DNA from: Sipunculus nudus | Taxonomy: Eukaryota > Annelida > Sipuncula > Golfingiida > Sipunculidae | Direction of reading: 5' to 3' | NCBI GenBank assembly: GCA_026874595.1 | Contig: CM049318.1 | Coordinates: 58,126,250-58,190,249 of the forward strand | DNA: 64,000 nucleotides | Part shown: piece by piece, positions 1-11,850 of the stretch | How the letters are laid out: each line of letters opens with the position of its first letter | Numbering within the stretch: the stretch's first letter is position 1 | Made by a program: the position numbers and the translations under genes | Notes under the pieces: model-generated | The model's input: only the letters and a program-made list of their open reading frames with translations | The model's database searches: none | Told to the model about the DNA's origin: nothing

Positions 1-923
1 CCGGGACTCGGACTCGAGTGGCCTGGACTCGGACTTGGATCTCAGTGACCTGGATTCGGACTTCGACTCGGACTTGGGCTCGAGTGGCCGGGACTCGGAC
101 TTGGACGCGGATTTTGTGACCTCGACTACATCACTGGTTTATTCGTTGTTTGATTGGGGAAACATTTCCCGACCATGAATGTGCACCCATGTGTAATATT
201 AAACTGGATGACATATATATTTTTTCATGGATAAATCTCTTCAATTGTGCTACAAAGTTTAGAAATAAAATAAAGATCACACAAAAATAGAAACAACACC
301 CTCAATAATGCTATCTGGCCCGTAAAGTCGTAATGTCGATTTCTGTCTGGAATGGATTTAAAAGTGGCATAAATAAGATTACACTTTTTAAAATGCGCGA
401 CTTTCTGTCGAGCTTGGAAGTCAGAGTAAAGCTTCACATACTGGCTTTTGGAGCCATAAATTTATTTACTTTGGCAGGATATTGGCAAACTTTCTTGGCA
501 ATCTTGTCAGTATATACATGTCTGGACTAAAGCTACGATTCCTTTTACGCGGCTGCGGCCGCGGTACGGTCGCGCTTGCGGATTGAGTCGAACATATGAT
601 ATTATGAAGGACTGATTCCTTTTATGCGGTTGCGGAAGTTATCCGACCCGTCATCCGACAACATTTTTGTCGGATCATGTAGCGACCGATCCGACAAAAA
701 ATTTAAAAGGATGGGATCGGACGAGGAATCCCACTGAATTGTGTACGTCACATAAAGTTTATAACGTGTTTTAAAGTATATGCCTAGAGGAAAAACGTTT
801 TCCGCCTGAAAACATCGATTTACTTCATTGTGAATATGGAAAAACATTTGTCGGCCCTATGCATGTGTCTATTTCGATTCAAGCGGCTGGTTACCTATCT
901 TTTACTGCCACTTTCATAATGCT

Positions 924-927
<4 letters not shown>

Positions 928-973
<46 letters not shown>
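928..973. repeat. (AT)n microsatellite
   Basis: About 23 uninterrupted AT/TA dinucleotides inside the TA-flanked element. Confidence 0.95.
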
Positions 974-977
<4 letters not shown>

Positions 978-1440
978 CAATCTGTTGACATTCTCGTTCG
1001 TGTTAGGCGCAAGCCCATTTCGGTGCTATGGGAGGCTCGCGATTTGGGCTCTGGCTTGCGTGTGAAGTTTCACACGATTTACACGAACTGCTCATCTGGA
1101 TTATTTATGCTAAAAGACTCTTGTGGGACTGTGACAGTGGTGGTATCCAGAGCTCAAAGCCTAGTATCCGGACACTCAGGTGATGTACATTTTTATTATT
1201 GTTATATTGTGTAATTTTACTGATTTAGTGTATTGAAATGTTAGGATTGTTTTAAGAATAATTTATAATTATTTGTTAACAAAAAACCACTGACTTCTTC
1301 ATTCATTCCCCTAGACATTTCACGCTGCCTAGTGTTGCGGAATCTGATTTTTTTTATCTCCGTAACACATTTTATGCTGATCTAGCTTTCGTGATATGTT
1401 GTATTAGCTTCCGTAACATAAAATTGTGGGCTTGTCCGGA

Positions 1441-1445
<5 letters not shown>

Positions 1446-1502
<57 letters not shown>

Positions 1503-1509
1503 TATATAA
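1446..1509. repeat. (AT)n microsatellite
   Basis: TA dinucleotides with a short acacac break near 1491, also inside the TA-flanked element. Confidence 0.95.
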
Positions 1510-2035
1510 CCTTACATAAATATTATATCACATATACAAATATCCTTTTGATCCGCAACCGCGACCGCATAAAAAATCGGCCTTGCCGCATCCGCATACC
1601 GCGACCGCATACCGCAACCGCGTAAAAATATCGTAGCTTTACGTGTCCTGGAAATTGGAATAGAAAAGAATTGGACGAAACGTTGAAAGTATGTTCCAAT
1701 TTATAATTACTGAGACAAAATCTGTGGTCACAATGTACCTTTGTGGTTTTCGTTCCGTTTTAACGAACGAAGTGTTCTGAGAAACAGAGTATTATAGAAG
1801 TTATGCGGGTATCAGCCATGATATAAAATCGTATAGCGGCCGTTTCTGCCTCAAACGTAGAGGAGACCTCCAAGGACAAGACAGGCCCTTTCAATACAAC
1901 CAGATTGATTACCTATACGCAGTCATATTTCACGGCTAGAAAACGTGACGCCAAGAACGTAAATCACAAATGCGGCCTCCGCCACGTGGGTGGTCCTTAT
2001 GTGAGATACTTCGCAACTGGCGTTTTCATTCACTG

Positions 2036-3800
2036 ATTGGTCGATATTCCTATGTTCATTGGTGCATATGTTCCCTAACAAGTGTTCGACATCTTGTTTG
2101 TGAACATGATTAAGCGTTTAAATAAAAAGCAAGCCTTTTTCACCTCTCTTTATCCTAGAAGTAAAAATCATTTTCTTTTTTTTTACAAAACGTCAATACA
2201 TTATCATTCAAATAAAAAATAATCAACAATGTCTGAATATACTTACATCATAGCATTTGTTTTTCATGATAGGCAGTGGAAATTTTCTGCCTCGTCATAT
2301 ATAACATGTATGGGGGAATGGGATTTTGGCTATATATATATCAGTTTGAATTCTCAATGGGGAATTTGTGTTGAAATTATTTGTCCTTGTCGCTCTTTAA
2401 AAGAAAAAGCGTACAAAACGGAACAAGAAACTTAGGTAAACTGACAATGTTTTATACATTTAGCATCCTTTTATGGAAGATTTATCATCGATTACAAATG
2501 TATAAATTACCAAATAAATATGGAAATGATAATGCATAAATATGCGAACGAAAGAAATACATTTTATACTTCAGACGTATAAAGAAAAGAGATCTGACGT
2601 TTGAACGTATAAAAGCAAGTTATAGACTTAAGAAGCAACTGCACATATGGAAAAATAATTTATCTGTACCAGTTAATCAAAATGAACGCTGGTGACTAAT
2701 ATATCTAAAAGTAGTTAGAGAATGATATTCAATCACGAGTTATTTGTTTGCCTTTTCAATGATGTTTAATGCACTTTAATGTTTATATGTAGTTGTGTCT
2801 TTATTTTATGACTGATCAATTATTTGAGATTAAATAATGAATGAAATGTTTACATCGTTGGGCACTTGTGCTCACATCTCATGTTCATACCTATACGACA
2901 ACTTTAAAGTAGATTATTAATATACCCAAGTCTTTTTTATATTTTTAAATCGGTTGATAGAAAAAATAATTTCCAAATCATTTATTCTGTTGCTATAAAT
3001 TCCCCATTCTTACTGCTTGCTCCAGAAGAGCCTTTATTTGGTGAGTAAATGAATCCTCTGCGAAGCAAGGTTTATCACGTAATTATCGACGTTGGTTGAT
3101 TCGTCTGTTAGCAGTTGTACTCAACAGTTATAGATGGACTTATGAGGAGATCCAGAAAAAAATCCAAAATGATTTAGAGTTTACCTTGATCTCAATAATA
3201 TTTTTATTTAAAAGATGCTTAACTGTTGTGGAAAAAAAGGCGATCGAAAGACCGTCTTTATTTTTTTGGTTTTAGGGGAATCTTTAATTGAATATTAATT
3301 CCCGAAAGAGGCGAGCAGACCGGGTATGCAAATTCCTCATGAATAAATATAATCATCGCGCTACAAACTGTAAATACAAAAAATACACATAATATGAATT
3401 GTCTGACTTCAATGTCTGCTTTTACATTTTGTCTCAACTTTGTTCATGAGTTTCAAGTTGTAAACTATGTCTTGGAAATATAATAAATTGCAATTATGTA
3501 CCCATTTATAAAAATTCATAATTTACAAATTGTCAGATCGTATATGAAGTGGAAAAATGTAAAAGGTGTATTTTGATATTCATATCCGTGGAGTCATGTT
3601 TTGTTAGTTTGTAGTCTTGCAAATTATTTAATGTTAAACTGAAACTAAGACAACATGTTTACAAGTGATTTAATGTGGTAATGGCTATCTAATACCTCTT
3701 TCTCTCATTCATCAATAACAGTTGATTTTTTTTTGTAAAATCATTATTCTGAACTTCAAGAATGAAAAAGGGCAGTTTTTCGTTTTTCTTTAAAACGGCA
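2036..3800. other. AT-rich non-coding
   Basis: No exon with plausible splice signals, no long frame and no clear repeat structure seen in this stretch. Confidence 0.6.
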
Positions 3801-3803
3801 AAG

Positions 3804-3807
<4 letters not shown>

Positions 3808-3861
<54 letters not shown>
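3808..3861. repeat. (AT)n microsatellite
   Basis: About 27 dinucleotides bordering the left arm of the palindrome at 3900. Confidence 0.95.
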
Positions 3862-3864
<3 letters not shown>

Positions 3865-3899
3865 TGTATGAATAGCCATGCTGGTTCATTGTTTTATAG

Positions 3900-4074
3900 A
3901 TGGAAAGGGTATACACAGAAAAGTGGTTCACTGCCAGTCCGATTCGAACCCACGATCTTCCGATTTCCGGTGCGGCTGCCATAGTAGGACTAAGGCAGCC
4001 GCACCGGAAATCGGAAGATCGTGGGTTCGAATACCACTGGCAGTGAACCACTTTTCTGTGTATACCCTTTCCAT
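3900..4074. repeat. 81-bp-arm palindrome with tRNA-like B box
   Basis: The arms 3900-3980 and 3994-4074 are inverse copies with a 13-nt loop and only about three mismatched positions (ccg against ggt). Each arm contains gtgggttcgaa, a near-consensus pol III B box, so this is an inverted pair of SINE-head fragments. (AT)n tracts flank both sides (3808-3861 and 4072-4095). Confidence 0.9.
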
Positions 4075-4099
4075 ATATATATATATATATATATATGGT

Positions 4100-6200
4100 T
4101 ATGCAAAGTAGTTACTAGCCTCCCCCCTTGCAAAATCCTGGATCCGCCCCTGAGAGTTGCCGATTTTGTCCGTGTGCAAAGGCCTTGTTTGACATTCCCG
4201 TCGGAAAAAAATTATATAAAATTATTCTCTGTTCAACAGAAGGAGGGAACTTGACATGGGCAATTAAAAAAATTATCAATTTATCGAACAGCAATCTGGC
4301 TCTTGTCATGATTGTATCTCAGTACAATACCAGCTATTATGGTTGAAATAGGAAATGTTCTTCTTTTTTCCCCTTCAAGGATGGGAATTCGTTGTATTGA
4401 TTTTCCACAACAGATAATTACTGTTTTATGGTCTCATTTATATTCTCATCTCATGTCCGCTCATGAGGCTCGAGTCTGATGAGTCTTCTTTGTCCGATCA
4501 GCCTCTGTCACAGGATCCTTATGCAGATGTAAGTTAAAATACATTTTTCCCTAATACAAACTGCAGCGGGTTCTTTTTGTCCTTGGATGCCACACATTAA
4601 GAGATTGCAGAGAAGCAGCTTTTATGTAAAAAAAATACGGGTGTCCATAACTGAGTTGGAATTGAATCTTCTTTACTTGTTCATATCCAGTTAATCTCAA
4701 GTGTAATTACACAGAAATTTTGCTAGGTCGGACCTAAAGTACGCCGTGTATCAAATGCACAAGTACACCCGTGATCCCTCGTGGAAACCACAATTTTTTT
4801 CCACAATGTCTCCTTTCTTTATAAATGGTTGATATATGAAGGTCTGTTAAACAGCGGTCCATTGATCAGGGTAAGCTATTATTTGATGGGTTTGTGTACA
4901 TTTAATTTTGTATCACGTGCTATCTCTCACATTGCTCATTTTGCAGTGGTTATGCTACATTCGTGTAATTACTGCTTACACTTAACTACTGTTATCAATA
5001 CAATACGTGACTTAGATGCGCCACCAGGGAGTTGGCACAGGGAAAAGGATCGGATCATCCTTGGCCGTGTGCCAACTCCCACGTAGTGATACATAGGGAA
5101 CCGTGTTATAGAAATCAGTGGTAATGTAGAAGGAGATGCACAGCGACTGCAAAAGAAACCACTACGAAAGGGGTACATTTTCTGTCGGCAAATAAAATAC
5201 AATTTAGCTTAGTATCACGTATTCCTTTTCCTATTACTTCATGTTCGAAGTCGGGCGAAGCAAATATCTTTTGCGTAAGATAAAATCACTCGTTTTTAAG
5301 AATCACTGTCTTTTTTAAGACCTCCTGAAAATGATTTTATATTCTTTTTCTTACCCCTTTTATCAGCACTCTGTGTTTCCTGTTTTAAGTTATAAACTTT
5401 TATAAGTAATTTTATATTGATTGTACAAATAGTTATAAGAACTATTACGAGGCACTCTCCATGGCTCGGATTATGGCATTCTGTATAATCTGTGGAGGTG
5501 GAGGAAACCGGAGGACCCGGAGAATATCACCGACCTTGGACTGGCCGCGACAACCCACTCTCATGGCAACCCCGCGATCAAACCCGTGTCGCCAGCGGAG
5601 AGAGCCGAGCATTTTACCATCGACTGTCAAGGCCCCTATTTTTTTTTTTGTCCAGGCTCCTTTATTTTCAAAGTAGTTCCGAGATATACTCTCTCTTGTC
5701 AAAGAGACCAGTCTGAACAAGAAAAGGACATCCAAATTTTATGGGTGAAAATGTCGAGCATATGTCACAACATGTGGGAAATGTCCTTATCTTCATGAAG
5801 GATGATTGGCCCTATGCATGCTTTTGACTTTGGTATAAATAAATAAAAAAATAAATATATTGTTTGCTGATCAATTGAAGATTTAATATTCCATAGTCTT
5901 AGATCTCTTAGCAATTGCAGGAGTTTCACGCCTGATCATGAAACGGGTATCAAGTAGACATCTTACAGGCCGTGTGTGGGTCGTGCGGTTTATGTCTGAA
6001 ACAAGAGCCCCGAATGCTGTCTAAAGGTAATAAGACCGTGTTTTAAAAGGCCCAAACTAAAGTAATACAGCTATAGGATTATCACTTTGTGCATATTTTA
6101 TACACAATGTTTATAAAACATGCAAACACCTATATTTATTTAGTATATTTAAGCAATTATATACAAAAGTAGTTCTTTTTATTTCCAATTTTAATTATCT
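4100..6200. other. Non-coding
   Basis: Only short shadow frames. A GC-richer patch at 5450-5640 could be an old repeat, but no homology is recognisable. Confidence 0.5.
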
Positions 6201-6212
6201 ATATTGACGTAT

Positions 6213-6485
6213 GTGGGGGTGGTGGTATAATAGTTACGGTGCTGGGCTCGTGATCGAGAAGTCGTGAGTCGAGACCTATAGGCATGGCCCCAACCGCAAG
6301 TGTGCCTCTGTCCACCTAGCAGTAGAATTTGTTACCAGTAATATAAGGAAGGTAACCTGCGAAGGACTGGCGTCCGATCCAGAAGATTTTAACTCCTAAG
6401 CTGCTTCACGCTACAGCGACCGGGATAAGCTCCGGCCTTATGAGCCAGTTAGGCTCGGGTGTGAAAGCCCAACCGACTTTATATT
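6213..6485 (+). mobile_element. tRNA-derived SINE
   Basis: A-box-like tggtataatag at 6223-6233 and a degenerate B box gagtcgagacc at 6266-6276, with a ~200-bp unrelated body ending gaaagcccaaccgacttta. The spacing fits a tRNA-type head. Confidence 0.6.
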
Positions 6486-6529
6486 GATGTATTATGTCAT
6501 ATTTACATAAAATATACATTCTGCGATAT

Positions 6530-7500
6530 GTTTGGATTCGGACTTGTACTCGGCTTTCAGGTGACTCGGACTGGAAGAAGGTGTACATGTCCTCGAATCT
6601 CAAGGACTTAGACTTGGACTCGAGTGGCCTGGACTTGGACTTGCACTCGGACTCGCACTCGGACTCGGATGTTGTGACCTCGACTATCTCACTGGTTTTA
6701 TCATTGTTTGATTGGGAAACATTTCCCGACCATGTATGTGCATCCATGTGATATATTACACTGGATGACATATATTTTTTCAAGGATAAATCTCTTCAAT
6801 TGTGTTACAAAGTTAAGAAATAAAAAAAAGAGCATACAAAATAGATGTCTCCAGACATCTACCTCAATAATGCTATCTGGCCCTTAAAGTCGCAATGTCG
6901 ATTTCTGTCTGGCGTGGATTTAAAAGTGGCGTAAATAAGATTACACTTGTGACCATACGCAACGGTCTGCGAGCTTGGAAGTCAGAGTAAGGCTTCACAT
7001 ACTGGCTTTGGGAGCCATAAATTTATCTCATGCTTTGGCAGAATATTGTCAAAAAAGTTTTGCCATCTTTGGCCATCTTGTCAGGATATAAATGTATGGA
7101 CTAACGTTTGGTGGAAATTAGATAAAAAGGAAAAGGACGAAACGTTGATGTATGTTCCAATTTCTAATTACTGAGACACAATCTGTGGTCACCATGTACT
7201 TGAGTGCAATTTTCGTTCTGTTTTAACGGACGAAGTGTTCTGAGAAACAGAGTAATATTATAGAAGTTATGCGGGTTCAGCCATGATATAAATCGTATCG
7301 CAGCCGTTGCCGCCTCAAACGTAGGAGAGTCTACCAAGGACAAGATAGGCCCTTTCAATACAACCATATTGAATGCCTACGCAGTCATATTTTATGGCTA
7401 GAAAACGTGACGCAAAAAACTTCAATTAAAAATGCAGACCTCCGCCATGTGGGCGGTCCTTAATGTGAGATACTTCGCAATCCGTGTTTTCATTCACTTA
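6530..7500. repeat. Segmental duplication, copy B (uninterrupted)
   Basis: Direct repeat of copy A without the 1.1-kb insertion. It also starts with the ggactc/ggactt hexamer array (about 6535-6670). Divergence is moderate, with substitutions and small indels. Confidence 0.85.
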
Positions 7501-7559
7501 TATGGCCTATTTTCCCTTGTAAAAGCGGACATATGTGACTGCACATTCATTAAATATTC

Positions 7560-7775
7560 TGGAAGTCCTTTCTGGACCCGGGTCATGAACAGGACCCACA
7601 CCAAAATCTAATCGATTCTTAATTGGTTCATTCCCAAGGTGCCCTAAAAATTTATAGGATTCCGTTCATGAGTTATGGTGTGAACAAACGCACCTACACA
7701 CACACTGCTCCCCCCCCCCCCCCCACACACACACAAGAACAGGAATAAACGCATACCATCCTGACGATGGCAACA
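7560..7775 (+). repeat. Dispersed repeat with ...ggataaacgcatacc end
   Basis: Shares aatctaatcgattc, attccgttcatga and a CA-rich tract, then ggaataaacgcatacc, with 9655-9850. An inverted relative is at 38935-39115. It includes a C run (7709-7722). Confidence 0.7.
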
Positions 7776-7846
7776 TCCATTGAACAAGTTTACTCAGTTC
7801 AGTATTCATACAATCAATTAGATCAGATTTTTTTACATTTAAAACA

Positions 7847-8262
7847 TTACATTACTATCATCTGCAAATAATATGGAAAGAATGCATAAGATACATTTAC
7901 CAAATGATTGATGTATAACAAGTATAAGATTGACCCCAGTAATGAGCCTTCTGGAACTTCACATTGTATAGTACCAGATCTTAGTGAGATATTGTTTAAC
8001 GGGCATATTGTTTGCGATTTAATAGATAACTGATAAACCATCTGTGGGCTGAGAACACCTAAGTTCATATTTATAAAATTTGTCAAGTAGTACTCCATGA
8101 ATTACAGTATCAAAAGCTTTACTGAAATAAAGAACACATCAAGTACTATAACACCCATCCACAGAAGTTTCATAATTTTGTCAATTGAATCAATTAAAGC
8201 AAGATTGGTTCCATGTTTCTGCCTAAAACCAAACTTATATTTATATAAAAGCTTATTTTGGT
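7847..8262 (-). pseudogene. Non-LTR retrotransposon reverse transcriptase remnant
   Basis: On the minus strand, reading FGFRQKHGTNLALIDSIDKI then SKAFDTVIHG then VPEGSLLGSILYLLYIN then FADDS, i.e. RT blocks including the catalytic FADD (codons at 7854-7868). The blocks lie in different frames, so at least two frameshifts are present. It is similar in style to CR1/jockey-type RTs; the subclass is uncertain. The rest of the element is missing. Confidence 0.75.
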
Positions 8263-8410
8263 GACAAAAATGTTAATTTTCTTTTCCTGACGTTGGCAGA
8301 AGACAAACATATTTCTATGAATATATTATGTACGACACATGACAACCCTAAAAAATTACACCCCCTGATTGCTACACCTATGATAAATTGCATTTGTGTC
8401 AATATTGGCA

Positions 8411-8584
8411 CAGTCGCTCGAATCCCTATTTCAGGGGGAATGGGGAGAAACAGAGCATATTACAACTCTAAAGTGATACATGCTATCTCCGTACGAAGTA
8501 AGGCTCTACTATATACTCATATAGTGCACAGTTTCGTCCGTTTCTTGATAAAAGCATAAACACAAATAGGGATTCGAGCGACTG
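8411..8584. mobile_element. Small inverted-repeat element
   Basis: cagtcgctcgaatccctattt at 8411-8431 is the exact inverse of 8564-8584, with ~130 bp between. It has the size and form of a very short MITE, but no target duplication was resolved. Confidence 0.5.
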
Positions 8585-8599
8585 TGGTATGGGTAAAAA

Positions 8600-9600
8600 T
8601 ACCGAGGGACCGAAGACAAACCTGAACTAGAATCAAGGGCAGATACAGGAGATAAGAAAAGCGGGGGCTGAACACTCTAACATCGGTAAAAAAAAGGTGT
8701 ACCAGGGGTGCCGGTATGCCTTATATATAACACACTCACGTATGAGTATGCACGGGGAAGAAAATGGTGGAAGACGCAAAATCAGGCACTATATGACTGA
8801 TATTTGGCCGAAAGGGGGCACCCTTTCACCAGAGGTCATTACTACTCGAAACGAATCTCTTCTGTTTGGACACTGTGTAACAGCCGGGACTATTTGTTTC
8901 AACTGTCAAGCTTCAAAATCATTTTATTTTACATTTCAAGGACACATTTCAAAGTAAGCATGCTTACAAATATAACTTATCCCGTAAAGTCTTTTCCCAC
9001 AAAATCACCTACGTTTATGTAATTTTATTACCTTGAAACATTTCATATCCATCATACTTAAACTGACTACATTGTCCTCTTCACTACAGTTATACTTATG
9101 CCGTTGTTGTATAAAGAAGCCTCGATGTATTTTGGGGGTCAGATTTTGACTCCAGCAAATAGCTGAGTGTATTGAAAACCATGCAGTTATTGAACAATGA
9201 GCATAAAAGTAGGGTTTCAGTCTGTGGAAAACTATATAACTGCACAAATCCATAATAAAAACTGCACATTTTTTCTTTAACGACCGCACACATAGGGATC
9301 AGCTGCACGTTAAAATATACCCTGGGAATATCTGTAATATCTGCTAGAGTTCTTAGATTAATAAATTTATATGATCTCACGAAGCAGCTACATTAGGAGA
9401 AAAAAATGAGACAAAAATATTGAATGAAGTATACTTTTACCGGTCATACGTGTTAGTAATTTAGGAACAAAAACGCTACTGACATTCCAGCTGAGATACG
9501 CAAAAGACTAGAAATCGTCATTAAAAGGAATACAAGCCTTGAGGTCCTTATTGCGGGATGCTCCCTGATCTATGTTTGCATTCACTTATTTGTCCCAAAT
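8600..9600. other. Non-coding
   Basis: Short frames on both strands with no domain, splice or repeat evidence. Confidence 0.5.
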
Positions 9601-9654
9601 CCCAGGTTCATTCGTGCCACCAGCGACTTTAAATTTGTGAAAATTCCCGATGGC

Positions 9655-9850
9655 TGTTCTGAATCCGGATCAGGTTCCGGATCCACACCAAATTCTAATC
9701 GATTCATCATTCCCGAAATGCCCTGAAAATTTCATGAGATTCCGTTCATGACTGCGTGAGTAACGCTGTGAACACACATACAAACACACACACAAACACA
9801 CAAGTGAACGGGGATAAACGCATACCCGCCTGGCGGAGGCAATAAGAGGG
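9655..9850 (+). repeat. Dispersed repeat, second copy
   Basis: Ends gggataaacgcatacccgcc followed by tggcggaggcaata. Contains the CA-rich segment and attccgttcatgact seen at 7560-7775. Confidence 0.7.
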
Positions 9851-10326
9851 CGATGATTACAATGATTATATCTTGCTGCCAAATTAGCGGGAACATCGCC
9901 CCCCCCCCCCCCCAACAACGTACACATTTTGTGTTAATAACTTTAAAGTGGAATAAATACTTAAATGATATTTCAATTATGCATATCATAAAGGGAAAAA
10001 ATAGGATATTGCATCGTGAATTAAATTGTCATAAAATGTAAACCTTTTCTGGAATACTTAAATCAAATGGAAATTATATATCATAGAGTGCTGAAAATTT
10101 AAGCAACATTGTACTTGCATAATGAAAAATATCTAAGAATGTATGGTTGGAGTGAAGGAAATTTTGATATTCTGAGAGAGATATTTTATCCTGTTTGTCA
10201 TAAGCGGGAGTGGTTGATTGGAGATATTCAGAGGGTGTCCTTGCTGCGGGGACTACATCCGGTACTTTTATTAATGCCCCCATCCCCCACATAGACACAC
10301 ATTTTTTCCAGAAAACAAGGCCCTTG

Positions 10327-10328
<2 letters not shown>

Positions 10329-10406
<78 letters not shown>
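10329..10406. repeat. Compound (AT)n(GA)n microsatellite
   Basis: TA repeats to about 10376, then GA repeats to about 10406. Confidence 0.95.
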
Positions 10407-10409
<3 letters not shown>

Positions 10410-11503
10410 GGGAAGATGTATCAGCCAGCTATCTATGAATGGTTACTACAATGACGCTATCCAGATATGACAAAAAAATGGTAGTATTAGGGAGAACACA
10501 GTAAGCCAGTTCACAACATAAGGCTAGCGTATACATTAAGCATACATTAAGCGAGTTTACAGACGGGTACATGAAAGAGAAATAGAACCCCTCCCTATTG
10601 CCAACTCTGTCACATAAAAATACCCTCCTATAAGCCCTGCTGTAAATGTATTGCGTTGAGGGTTGAGGGTTTACACTTTACTAATGAAAAGTATCTCAAC
10701 GCTGTTATAGGTATACTATGGCAAAAGCAGTGCTGTTTATAAAAAAAGACAATAAAAACGGCTTTTGTTGACAGCTTATACTCAACTTAGTTCTTGGCGA
10801 CAAGCCATCTATAACTATCATTTCTGAGTGCCAAGTAACAAAACAGTGCACACGGTTTTTTTAAAGCACGTAAAGTATTTTCACATCCTCAGGGAAAACA
10901 CAACGTATACCGTGTTTTCCTTTATATTGGCGAGGACACAATTTCGCGAGGTTCACTTTCCCGAATATGAAGCCAGCCACCGTTTACCATGTGTTTTCCC
11001 TGAAGGTTAGGTAAACCTAAACGGTCGTGTGAGGTGAATGGAACATTTAATCCAGAATAGAGTCTTGGCCTTGATGTGACTGGCTGGGGCTAAGTTTGAC
11101 GTCACGGACAAAATTTAGAAATGACTTGAATCTAGCAAAAAATGGTCTTTTTATTCTTCTCTGAAAATTTAGGGCTGATAGATCAGAAATACTAAGCTTT
11201 TGATGAGATCAAGAAATTTTAGTCACAAGGGATTTTCTTGTGTGTGACGTCTATGCCGAGTTGACAGTGCTCATAGATGTGCCAATAGATTTTGAACAAA
11301 TCACACAACCTCGTGTTTTTGTGTGAAAAAATAGAAAAAGTGTTTTTGCTCCAGGAATTTGGATCAGTTTTTGTAAAATCTGTAGTAATATTTTCTTGTT
11401 AATAGCAAGGCAATTGTGTGATATGATAATATAATGAGGTTTGGAATACGTTTGCTTGACCTGAATATTTGGAAGTACCATACATTCTTTTAAAAACGTG
11501 TGG

Positions 11504-11850
11504 AGCGTGGTGGCGTAATGTTTAAGGCGCTGGAATTGTGACCGCATGTTGTGGGTTCGCGTCCCGTTCTGCCCGCCGTCTCCGCTAGGACTCCTAGACA
11601 AAGTCTTTAACACAACGGTGCGCTCTCTCGACCTAGTAGCGAATGTGTACTGGTCATTGGGGGCAGGCTAATGTAGGGCGAATAACCATCTAGCACCTGA
11701 TATGGCTACTTGGATTGTATGTTCTCTAGGGAGCCGAGAAAGGCTACTAGAGTTGGCACGCCCGAAAGACCAGGAGGGCAAAGTGTTAAAGTCTGATGAG
11801 ACGGAAATCGTCGGTGATATCAGACTATAAACCTCCACCTTAACCTTTTA
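11504..11850 (+). mobile_element. tRNA-derived SINE with near-perfect B box
   Basis: A-box region tggcgtaatgtttaagg from 11511 and B box ggttcgcgtcc at 11554-11564 (10 of 11 consensus positions). The body runs through gagaaaggctactagagttg to about 11850. Confidence 0.7.

Larger units (their letters stand above)
530..1639. mobile_element. TA-flanked terminal-inverted-repeat element (non-autonomous)
   Basis: The ends are aagctacgattccttttacg and, inverted, aagctacgatatttttacg, both continuing as cggttgcgg-type GC-rich sequence. TA flanks both sides (528-529 and 1640-1641). There is no coding capacity, and it contains two (AT)n tracts and a ccgac...gtcgg palindrome. The paralogous segment at 6530-7500 lacks it and gives the empty site ggac-TA-acgt. 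TA duplication fits the Tc1/mariner-like superfamily; the transposase source is unknown. Confidence 0.75.
1..2035. repeat. Segmental duplication, copy A (interrupted)
   Basis: Bases ~1-529 and 1642-2035 align in order with ~6530-7500. Shared landmarks include cattgtttgattgggaaac-like sequence, ggataaatctcttcaattg, agcttggaagtcagagtaa and tgttccaattt followed by ctgagacac/a. The left 130 bases are an irregular ggactc/ggactt hexamer array. Confidence 0.85.

Noticed and set aside
3932-4045. Possible true tRNA genes from the B-box sequences
   Set aside because: No cloverleaf can be completed; these are paired SINE-head fragments in a palindrome.
6406-6783. 125-codon frame rich in Ser-Glu-Ser and Lys-Ser
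   Set aside because: Reading of the ggactc hexamer array in the segmental duplication; no splice or homology support.
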